Assembly (NCBI GenBank): GCA_045644325.1
Contig: JAZRGT010000016.1
Span: 1 to 20,515 of the forward strand
DNA: 20,515 bases
Source: CAG-390 sp045644325
Lineage (GTDB): Bacteria > Bacillota > Clostridia > Oscillospirales > CAG-272
Direction: 5' to 3'
The notes beneath the pieces are model-generated. The model had not been told where the DNA came from and made no database searches. It saw only the letters and a list, made by a program, of their open reading frames with translations. Positions 15,100 to 20,515 of this stretch are shown in pieces. Each line of letters starts with the position of its first letter. Position 1 is the first letter of the stretch. A program made the position numbers and the translations under genes.

Positions 15100-17072
15100 A
15101 AAAGAATGATATTTACGAAGAGATCGGCAACATCTCGCCCGATCTGATAGCTGAGTCAGACCCGACGGCACCGATAAAGGGTAAAAAGAGCAGAAAATTT
15201 GCCATTATAGCGGCGTGTATCTCAATGCTGCTTCTTTCTGTGACTCTGTGGCTGTTTGTTCCGTATTCGGTTGAGCTGCCCGAGTCGTTGGGGTTGATAA
15301 AGGATAACGAATTCTACGATATTTATCTGAAAACCTTTGAATTCTACAATGAAAGGAAAATGAAGTCGCTTCCGAAAAACAATTTCGAAAAGTATATAGG
15401 ACTCGAGATATACAAATATTATTACGAGTTGCATAGAAATGAGCGACCTACCGATGAGTTTATGGAGTCCGACTCTCTTGTGGCTTCAGCAGGGAAGGAA
15501 GACCGCTCGGGAACCTACGTCGAGGTCACCGACAATCAGGTCAGCGGGATCATCGAGCCCGATCTCTTCAAGCGTACGGAGACGCATTTGTTTTATCTTT
15601 CCAGCGATACAAAATGTTTGTATTCTTACACGATCGATGGGGATAAGAGCGTACTTTGCGGAGCTCTTGACAGTTTTGGGACAACGATGGGGGTAAATGA
15701 TTATAAACCCGTAGAGATGTATCTTTCCGAAGACGGCGACAAGTTGTACGTGATTGCTTACAGATCGTCTATGGGATCTGTAATAGTTGAGATCGACGTT
15801 TCGGATCCCTCGAATATGTATCAAAGGGGCGGCATCAAGATCGACGGCAAATATGTTTCGTCAAGGATCAATGACGGGAAATTGCTTGTTGCGTATACAC
15901 ATAAAATGGACGTTGATCTGTATAAGGATTTTTCACTGATCAATGATTTTCTCCCCGAAGCCGTTACCGTTACGCCGCCTTTCAGAGTCGGCTCCGAGGT
16001 TCCTTTTGAACGGGACGAGATCATAGTTCCTGATAAAATGAATAATATACAATATCTGATCTTTTTACAGATCGATTTACAGACACTGACGGTCGAAGAT
16101 AAGCTTGCGCTCCTTTCATTTTCAACAGACGTTCTTACTGTTTTTGAAGACAAAATTTTAGCGGGCTATCAGTACAGCGAAAGCGAAAATACGGTCATTG
16201 ATACCTACCCGACTACCGTATACCGCGAGAAAACGGAGATTGCCGTTATCTCTTACGGCGAGGGCGGATTTGAGCTGGTTGATAGATTTACACTTGACGG
16301 TTACCTGAACGACCGCTATGCCGTTGACCTTGACGGTGACGTGATCCGCGCCGTCACAACGTCGGAGAATGAGGTCAGAAATAATATAACCTATGAGAGA
16401 AAACGCGAGGATATTGCCTGCAATCTCTGGTGCTATGATGTTTCTAAAAATAAGATGATCGCTTCGGTTAAAAATTTCGCGCCCGAGGGTGAGGATGTTA
16501 AATCGGTTCGTTTTGACGGTGACACGGCGTATATTTGCACCGCCAAGGTTGAGATAGATGAGAACGGTAACGCAATCTACTTTGACCCCGTCTACTTCTT
16601 CGACCTTTCCGATTACAAGAATATTACCTCGATAGATACCGGAACGATCAAGGGCTATTCGAGCTCGCTCAAGGTATTCGGCGATGGTCTGCTTCTCGGC
16701 ATTGGATACGGCGATGATTACGGATTTGATGACGTGACTCTCAAGGTCGAGATATATGCCGAAAATGGAGAAAAAGTTGAGTCTGTCTGCGCATACGAGA
16801 GGGTGAATGTCAGGTTTGCAACGTCATATCACTCCTACTTCCTTGACAGCGAAAATGGATATATCGGAATCGCTTTTACCGAAAGAGTGGGTAATTGGGA
16901 ATGGCGAACCGGCTACATTCTGCTTCAATTTGACGGCGAAAATCTCGAGATCGCAGCCGAGGAGTATTTTGAAAGAAGCGGTGCCGTTAATTATTCCAGA
17001 TCTATTGTTATTGACGGCTATCTGTATATCATGTACACCGACGAATTCCGTGTTATCAACCTCAATAAATAA
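15096..17072 (+). CDS. Membrane-anchored C-terminal beta-propeller protein, likely sigma regulator (module 1)
   Basis: A 658-residue protein. Residues 1-34 are a short cytoplasmic tail with the box DIYEEIGN...IAESDPTAP; one signal-anchor helix follows (about 35-57, AIIAACISMLLLSVTLWLFV). The extracellular part matches the Beta_propel family (PF09826, 'secreted protein with C-terminal beta-propeller'): TDNQVSGIIEPDLFKR (145-160), a GYLNDRYAVD strand where the family has LNQFS, FAPEGEDVKSVRFDGD (461-476), and FDLSDYKNITSIDTGTIKGYSSSL with LLLGIGYG after it. No HxxxCxxC zinc anti-sigma motif is present. The start overlaps the sigma stop (ATGA), with a Shine-Dalgarno in the last sigma codons. Known: the propeller family is of unknown function. 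Inferred: it senses an envelope signal and controls the coupled sigma factor. Confidence 0.88.
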   Translation: MKKNDIYEEIGNISPDLIAESDPTAPIKGKKSRKFAIIAACISMLLLSVTLWLFVPYSVELPESLGLIKDNEFYDIYLKTFEFYNERKMKSLPKNNFEKYIGLEIYKYYYELHRNERPTDEFMESDSLVASAGKEDRSGTYVEVTDNQVSGIIEPDLFKRTETHLFYLSSDTKCLYSYTIDGDKSVLCGALDSFGTTMGVNDYKPVEMYLSEDGDKLYVIAYRSSMGSVIVEIDVSDPSNMYQRGGIKIDGKYVSSRINDGKLLVAYTHKMDVDLYKDFSLINDFLPEAVTVTPPFRVGSEVPFERDEIIVPDKMNNIQYLIFLQIDLQTLTVEDKLALLSFSTDVLTVFEDKILAGYQYSESENTVIDTYPTTVYREKTEIAVISYGEGGFELVDRFTLDGYLNDRYAVDLDGDVIRAVTTSENEVRNNITYERKREDIACNLWCYDVSKNKMIASVKNFAPEGEDVKSVRFDGDTAYICTAKVEIDENGNAIYFDPVYFFDLSDYKNITSIDTGTIKGYSSSLKVFGDGLLLGIGYGDDYGFDDVTLKVEIYAENGEKVESVCAYERVNVRFATSYHSYFLDSENGYIGIAFTERVGNWEWRTGYILLQFDGENLEIAAEEYFERSGAVNYSRSIVIDGYLYIMYTDEFRVINLNK

Positions 17073-17078
17073 CAGAAT

Positions 17079-17107
17079 CCGCACGGCGTAAGCCGTGCGG
17101 GTATTTT
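17079..17107 (+). terminator. Terminator of module 1
   Basis: CCGCACGGC (17079-17087) pairs with GCCGTGCGG (17092-17100) across GTAA, followed by GTATTTT. It lies seven bases after the propeller stop. Its core nearly repeats that of the terminator at 12765-12796. Confidence 0.9.
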
Positions 17108-17157
17108 CATAGTATTACACTTTTCGGGTATTGCGCCGTCTGCGGACGGCGCGGGGT

Positions 17158-17199
17158 GAAGGAGCGAAAATCTCCCCGCGGGGGAGATTTTACTCCTTC
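17158..17199. repeat. Long hairpin, copy 1
   Basis: Two-step stem GAAGGAG (17158-17164) with CTCCTTC (17193-17199), and AAAATCTCCCC (17167-17177) with GGGGAGATTTT (17181-17191), loop GCG. It recurs with the same stems at 20300-20341. Confidence 0.9.
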
Positions 17200-17288
17200 C
17201 GCGGCTCTGGCGATTTTCCGCAGGAAAAAGGAGGCGTAAGCCGACAAGACAGAGTCGGCTTTTGCCGAAGGCAAATACGTCGGCTGGA

Positions 17289-17314
17289 GCGCCGCCATTC
17301 CGAAGCACAAGGGG
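17289..17314 (+). repeat. Dispersed repeat block B, copy 1
   Basis: GCGCCGCCATTCCGAAGCAC plus AAGGGG. A copy with one base difference lies at 20357-20382, and an inverted partial copy at 20175-20194. Confidence 0.85.
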
Positions 17315-17333
17315 GGCGACCTCTGCGGAGGTC

Positions 17334-17406
17334 GACTTAAGGCTCCGCCTTAAGAAACCGCCACCTTTTGAAAAAAAGTGGACGAAAACTTTCCCGTTGC
17401 TGTTGT
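17334..17406 (+). repeat. 73-bp direct repeat C, copy 1
   Basis: Begins GACTTAAGGCTCCGCCTTAA, contains GAAACCGCCACCTTTTGAA, and ends ACTTTCCCGTTGCTGTTGT. The copy at 20444-20515 differs by one substitution in CTTAAGGCTC(C/T)G and a small A/G change in the A-run. The two copies bracket module 2 in the same orientation. Confidence 0.92.
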
Positions 17407-17470
17407 CTTTAATTTGATCGGAAATTTTCGAGCGCAGCGAGAAAATTCACCTTAACTTTGCCGAAGGCAA

Positions 17471-17539
17471 ATTATCACTCTCGCGTAGCGAGATTATCAC
17501 TCCGCCCAACGGGCGGATTATCACTCTCGCGAAGCGAGA
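17471..17539 (+). repeat. Array of three TTATCACTC boxes with small hairpins
   Basis: ATTATCACTC occurs at 17471, 17493 and 17517 (22 and 24 bases apart). Each is followed by a mini-hairpin: TCTCGCgtaGCGAGA (17479-17493), TCCGCCcaacGGGCGGA (17501-17517), TCTCGCgaaGCGAGA (17525-17539). The array ends two bases before the -35 of module 2. Confidence 0.85.
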
Positions 17540-17541
17540 TA

Positions 17542-17570
17542 TTGCAATTTCTCTAAAATTATGATAAAAT
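17542..17570 (+). promoter_or_regulatory. Promoter of sigma/propeller module 2
   Basis: TTGCAA (17542-17547), 17 bases beginning TTTCTCTAAAAT, then TAAAAT (17565-17570). Same geometry and -10 as module 1. Confidence 0.7.
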
Positions 17571-17581
17571 TATAAAAAATA

Positions 17582-17619
17582 GTGTTACTCTCCCCATTTT
17601 TCCTGTTATTTAGGATGAA
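17582..17619 (+). promoter_or_regulatory. Conserved leader element of module 2
   Basis: GTGTTA (17582-17587), 23 bases starting CTCTCCCC, then TAGGATGAA (17611-17619), running into the palindrome AAAGGCCTTT (17618-17627). It lies 11 bases after the -10, as in module 1. Confidence 0.5.
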
Positions 17620-17651
17620 AGGCCTTTATGACAGAAGAAAGGAGCATAAAA

Positions 17652-18203
17652 ATGGACGACAAACGAATAGTTGAACTCTTTCTGGCGCGCGCCGAGAGTG
17701 CTATCTCCGAGGCGGCGAAGAAGTACGGCAAGTATTGCCGATATATCGCCCTGCGTCTCCTCGGCAACGATCAGGACGCCGAGGAAGTTGAAAACGATAC
17801 ATATGTGAAGCTTTGGAACAGCATTCCACCGAAAAAACCCGATCCGCTGAAGCCCTACGTCGGCAGGATCGCGCGAAATATCGCGCTGAATCGGCTCGAG
17901 GAAAGGTCGGCGCAAAAGCGCGGCGAGGTCGCGCTCGTGCTCGAGGAGCTTTCCGAGTGTCTGTCCGATCCTTCGGGCGAGGAAATGGGCGAAAGCTTTG
18001 CTTTGCGCGAGGCGCTGAATTCATTTCTTGCCTCACTCGATGAAAAAACGCGGATCATTTTTATGCAAAGATACTTTTACACCTGCACGGTGCGTGAGAT
18101 CGCGGCGGCGCGCGGACTTAAGGAAAGTGCCGTCACAATGCTCCTTTTCCGCACTCGGCAAAAACTCAGGGAACATCTACACAAGGAGGGATTTGAACTA
18201 TGA
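17652..18203 (+). CDS. ECF-type RNA polymerase sigma factor (module 2)
   Basis: A 183-residue paralogue of the sigma factor at 14548-15099, aligning without gaps. Region 2 (KYCRYIALRLLGNDQDAEEVENDTYVKLWNSIPP) and region 4 (VREIAAARGLKESAVTMLLFRTRQKLR) are strongly conserved, while residues 61-115, the linker, diverge most. The recognition helix is nearly identical to that of module 1. The start at 17652 follows GGAG by seven bases; an in-frame ATG at 17628 lies upstream of that site. The stop overlaps the propeller start by ATGA, and the AAG GAG GGA codons for the conserved KEG near the C-terminus supply the propeller gene's Shine-Dalgarno. Confidence 0.93.
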   Translation: MDDKRIVELFLARAESAISEAAKKYGKYCRYIALRLLGNDQDAEEVENDTYVKLWNSIPPKKPDPLKPYVGRIARNIALNRLEERSAQKRGEVALVLEELSECLSDPSGEEMGESFALREALNSFLASLDEKTRIIFMQRYFYTCTVREIAAARGLKESAVTMLLFRTRQKLREHLHKEGFEL

Positions 18204-20080
18204 AAAATAAAGACATCTATCGCGAAATTGGTAACGTGGACGAAAAATACATCCGCGAAGCCGACCCCACCGCGCCCCGCTCGGGCGTGAAACGGAGAAA
18301 ATTGACTGTTTTAGCGGCTTGCATCAGCATTTTTGCTGTATTTTTGAGCCTTTGGCTTTTTCTGCCCTTTTCGGGCGAGCTTGAGGACTTGTCAAAATAC
18401 TCGAACAGCGAGTATTACGGTTTGATGCTGAAGGTGCAAGAGCTTGCCTGCAGACCGGCAAATCACCAATATGCAAACAATTTTGAAAAGTACGTTCTTC
18501 GTGCCGGAAAATTCTTGTATTTCGCTGCCACCGAAAACGATGCCGCACCCGGTGATTCGGGCAGCCTTGCAGACAAATACGAGGAAGTCACCGACAATCA
18601 GTATGACGGAGTGATCGAGGGCGACCTTTTCAAGCGCAGCGACAAGAATATTTTCTATCTTGATCCCTACAACCTCATTCTCTATTCCTACTCAATCGAG
18701 GGCGAGTGTAAGCTTGATGAATATGACGTGCGCGATTCTCTCGCCACTTATGCCGGCAACGGATTACAGAGCGAAATGTTCCTATCTCCCGACTGCACGA
18801 AGTTGACCGTCATCATCCCCGGTTATAACAAAACTATCGCCGTGATGCTCGACGTCACAAACGCCGCTGACATCAAGGAGGCGGAGATCGTTGAGATCTC
18901 TGGCAACGTCATCGCCTCGCGCATGAAGGACGGAAATCTCTTGCTCGTCACGGGAATGCCGATCTATAACGAGCCCGATTTTTCGGATGAAAGCGAATTT
19001 TTGCCGCAGATCACGAAGAACGGCGAGTGCGAGAGCCTTGCCGCGCCCGACATTCTGTATAATGACGATTGCACCAATGCTTATTACACCGTCGCCGTGA
19101 TGCTCGATGCCGAGAGCCTTGACGTACTCGGTAGCCTTGCAGTGCTCGACAATGCCTGGGTCGTTTCGGTTTCCGAAAACAACATCTTCCTCGGCTGTAA
19201 TTATTACGGCTACTATGAAGAGCCCGGCGAGAATGACAACGAGATCATTGCGAAAAGTATCAATCAGACCAATATTTATACCATTTCCTACTCCTCGGGC
19301 GTGCTTGAAAACAAGGGCATGGTCAGAGTTGACGGCTTCCTGAACGATCAGTATTCGCTCGACGAAAAGGACGGCGTTCTCCGCGTTGTGACCGAGACTT
19401 GGACTCGCACGGGAAAGCGCTATCATACGGTAGACAATTATAACTACACCTCGATTGAAAATTACCGAAGCGCCGATCTTTATTGCATTGATCTCGAAAG
19501 CTATGGGATCATCGGTAGCGTCATCGGCTTTGCCCCCGAGGGCGAGCAGGTTGCATCGGTCCGCTTCGACGGCGACAGCGCATACGTCTGCACCGCCGTA
19601 GTGGTAAGCTTCACCGACCCCGTGTTCTTCTTCGACCTTTCGGATATGAGCAATATCACCTACACCGACACGGGCGTGATCGAGGGTTTCTCGACCTCGC
19701 TCATCGAGCTTGAGGGTGGTTATCTGCTCGGAATCGGCTACGGCAATACGAGAGATCATCTCAAGTTGGAGATATATGAGGAGAAAAACGGAATGGTCGT
19801 GTCGGTATGCACCTACGAGCTCCGTGGTGTGGAGTTTTCGGAGGATTACAAATCCTATTATATAAATAGGAAGGATAATCTCTTCGGTCTGATGACCTCA
19901 AGATCGGATGTCGGCGATTATATCCTTGTCCACTTCAACGGTGGAGCGATAGTCCCCGCCGCAAACGTGAAATTTGACCGAGTTTCAGACGAAGGTTGGA
20001 CGAGAGCGACGATAGTTGACGGAAAACTTTTCGTGTTTGCTTCAGAGGGGCAGTTTAAGGCGGTCAAGTTAGAACAATAG
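18200..20080 (+). CDS. Membrane-anchored C-terminal beta-propeller protein, likely sigma regulator (module 2)
   Basis: A 626-residue paralogue of the protein at 15096-17072. The N-terminal 60 residues align without gaps (32 identical by hand count): tail box DIYREIGN...IREADPTAP, then the anchor helix (about 35-57, VLAACISIFAVFLSLWLFL). The extracellular part keeps the PF09826-like landmarks TDNQYDGVIEGDLFKR (131-146), GFLNDQYSLD, FAPEGEQVASVRFDGD (444-459), and FDLSDMSNITYTDTGVIEGFSTSL with LLGIGYG. The segment between the anchor and TDNQ differs most, as expected if each copy reads a different signal. No zinc anti-sigma motif. As for module 1, the anti-sigma or sensor role is inferred from coupling and topology, not shown. 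Confidence 0.88.
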   Translation: MKNKDIYREIGNVDEKYIREADPTAPRSGVKRRKLTVLAACISIFAVFLSLWLFLPFSGELEDLSKYSNSEYYGLMLKVQELACRPANHQYANNFEKYVLRAGKFLYFAATENDAAPGDSGSLADKYEEVTDNQYDGVIEGDLFKRSDKNIFYLDPYNLILYSYSIEGECKLDEYDVRDSLATYAGNGLQSEMFLSPDCTKLTVIIPGYNKTIAVMLDVTNAADIKEAEIVEISGNVIASRMKDGNLLLVTGMPIYNEPDFSDESEFLPQITKNGECESLAAPDILYNDDCTNAYYTVAVMLDAESLDVLGSLAVLDNAWVVSVSENNIFLGCNYYGYYEEPGENDNEIIAKSINQTNIYTISYSSGVLENKGMVRVDGFLNDQYSLDEKDGVLRVVTETWTRTGKRYHTVDNYNYTSIENYRSADLYCIDLESYGIIGSVIGFAPEGEQVASVRFDGDSAYVCTAVVVSFTDPVFFFDLSDMSNITYTDTGVIEGFSTSLIELEGGYLLGIGYGNTRDHLKLEIYEEKNGMVVSVCTYELRGVEFSEDYKSYYINRKDNLFGLMTSRSDVGDYILVHFNGGAIVPAANVKFDRVSDEGWTRATIVDGKLFVFASEGQFKAVKLEQ

Positions 20081-20110
20081 ACACCAGCAGCGAGAAGTTT
20101 TTTGAAAATT

Positions 20111-20144
20111 CTTAAGAAACTTTTTTCCAAAAAAGTTTCTTAAG
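20111..20144. terminator. Perfect 16-bp inverted repeat, possible terminator of module 2
   Basis: CTTAAGAAACTTTTTT (20111-20126), CC, AAAAAAGTTTCTTAAG (20129-20144). It lies 30 bases after the propeller stop. It is AT-rich, so it may be an element end as well as, or instead of, a terminator. Confidence 0.5.
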
Positions 20145-20195
20145 TCGACCTCCGCAGAGGTCGAAACACTCTTGTGTGCTTCGGAATGACGGCGT
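20140..20195 (-). repeat. Inverted partial copy of the mosaic element end
   Basis: Read on the complement, it contains CGCCGTCATTCCGAAGCACA, then CGACCTC/GAGGTCG, then CTTAAG, the same order as 17290-17341. It therefore faces the direct copy at 20357-20464, giving the element inverted ends. Confidence 0.75.
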
Positions 20196-20211
20196 CCCGC
20201 CGGCATCCCGG

Positions 20212-20251
20212 AAAGCTCCCCCATCCCGTTTTGACGGGATGGGGGAGCTTT
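20212..20251. terminator. Strong 18-bp hairpin, terminator-like
   Basis: AAAGCTCCCCCATCCCGT (20212-20229), TTTG loop, ACGGGATGGGGGAGCTTT (20234-20251), perfect pairing; the right side continues CATCTTTAT. A-tract and T-tract symmetry allows function on both strands. Confidence 0.75.
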
Positions 20252-20299
20252 CATCTTTATAGTGATATTATTTGCAAACGATTTGAACGAATGCGAAGT

Positions 20300-20341
20300 G
20301 AAGGAGCGAAAATCTCCCCGATGGGGAGATTTTACTCCTTC
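20300..20341. repeat. Long hairpin, copy 2
   Basis: Same two-step stems as 17158-17199; only the loop differs (GAT instead of GCG). Confidence 0.9.
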
Positions 20342-20356
20342 CGGAATGTCGGCGGG

Positions 20357-20382
20357 GCGCCGCCATTCCAAAGCACAAGGGG
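20357..20382 (+). repeat. Dispersed repeat block B, copy 2
   Basis: Matches 17289-17314 with one substitution (CCGAAG to CCAAAG). Between it and block C lies a unique stretch with TTGCC-gaa-GGCAA (20405-20417). Confidence 0.85.
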
Positions 20383-20443
20383 TGAGCAAGCGAAGCTTGT
20401 GGGGTTGCCGAAGGCAACCGTTTTCGCTGCTTCTCCGCTGGGC

Positions 20444-20515
20444 GACTTAAGGCTCTGCCTTAAGAAACCGCCACCTTTTGAAAAAGGTGGACGAAAACTT
20501 TCCCGTTGCTGTTGT
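20444..20515 (+). repeat. Direct repeat C, copy 2, cut by the window end
   Basis: Near-identical to 17334-17406 through to the last base of the window. Contains the palindrome CTTAAGGC/GCCTTAAG (20446-20464) and the hairpin CCACCTTTT/AAAGGTGG. Confidence 0.92.

Larger units (their letters stand above)
17108..17541. other. Repeat- and hairpin-rich intergenic mosaic before module 2
   Basis: The 579-base gap between the two modules contains no convincing gene. After the terminator it is a chain of inverted repeats: GCGCCGTC/GACGGCGC (17133-17152), a long hairpin (17158-17199), AAGCCGAC/GTCGGCTT (17238-17261), TTTGCC-gaa-GGCAAA (17261-17275), CGACCTC/GAGGTCG (17317-17334), CTTAAGGC/GCCTTAAG (17336-17354), and a triple TTATCACTC-hairpin array (17471-17539). 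Several blocks recur after module 2. Short frames here are by-products of the repeats. Confidence 0.8.
20081..20515. other. Repeat-rich intergenic mosaic after module 2, runs off the window
   Basis: No gene is supported in these 435 bases. The stretch holds a perfect inverted repeat, a partial inverted copy of the mosaic before module 2, a strong terminator-like hairpin, then direct copies of three blocks from that mosaic. The order at the right end (long hairpin, block B, block C) is the same as before module 2. Confidence 0.8.

Noticed and set aside
17131..17340. Short open frames within the mosaic before module 2
   Set aside because: They consist wholly of inverted-repeat sequence, lack ribosome sites and have no protein-like features.
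18782..19759. Leftward 325-codon frame opposite the module 2 propeller gene
   Set aside because: Antisense to conserved propeller motifs; no ribosome site and no recognisable domain.
20262..20450. 62-codon rightward frame after module 2
   Set aside because: It translates the long hairpin and blocks B and C; composition follows the repeats, not a protein.

Overview
The window looks like chromosomal DNA of an anaerobic, probably spore-forming clostridial Firmicute (Oscillospiraceae/Christensenellales-like). This is inferred from the strong GGAGG ribosome binding sites, the consensus sigma-A promoters, a CotJC-type manganese catalase, Clostridia-style lipoproteins (LFSAC lipobox, Thr/Pro/Lys stalk) and ECF sigma modules typical of that group. 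No tRNA, rRNA, CRISPR array, transposase or phage gene was found.

Left part (1-10 kb), mostly stress and housekeeping genes: the first codons of a leftward, possibly HTH regulator (1-38); a CotJC/YjqC-type Mn catalase and a 65-residue small protein (leftward); a YyaL/SSP411-type thioredoxin-domain protein followed by a 44-residue Lys-rich protein (rightward); a MerR regulator with a GyrI-like domain and a duplicated C-terminal domain, behind a promoter with a 19-bp spacer; a FAD oxidoreductase with a C-terminal Rieske domain; a tiny Cys-containing ORF; then a leftward run of Gfo/Idh/MocA dehydrogenase, MmcQ/YjbR protein, endonuclease/exonuclease/phosphatase-fold hydrolase and an unrecognised 258-residue protein.

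Middle (10-14.3 kb): a large lipoprotein with an 18-bp/6-residue ETTKAP repeat stalk, a Cys/His module, YD-like repeats and WG-like repeats; and, convergent with it, an orphan family-1 solute-binding lipoprotein. The promoter of the solute-binding protein and that of the Gfo/Idh/MocA dehydrogenase share a TTGACTATTCCyCGAT block, which suggests common control of uptake and catabolism.

Right part (14.4-20.5 kb), the most interesting region: two tandem paralogous modules, each made of an ECF sigma factor (183 residues both times) overlapping by ATGA a membrane-anchored C-terminal beta-propeller protein (658 and 626 residues, PF09826-like). Both modules keep the same promoter and 5' leader geometry to the base, a dual-coded Shine-Dalgarno inside the sigma gene's last codons, and a shared N-terminal cytoplasmic box before the membrane helix. 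I infer that the propeller protein is the sensor/anti-sigma partner. The second module is bracketed by a repeat-rich, hairpin-rich mosaic element present on both sides (579 bp before it, at least 435 bp after it and running off the window). This suggests module duplication by recombination and possibly a third copy beyond the right edge.
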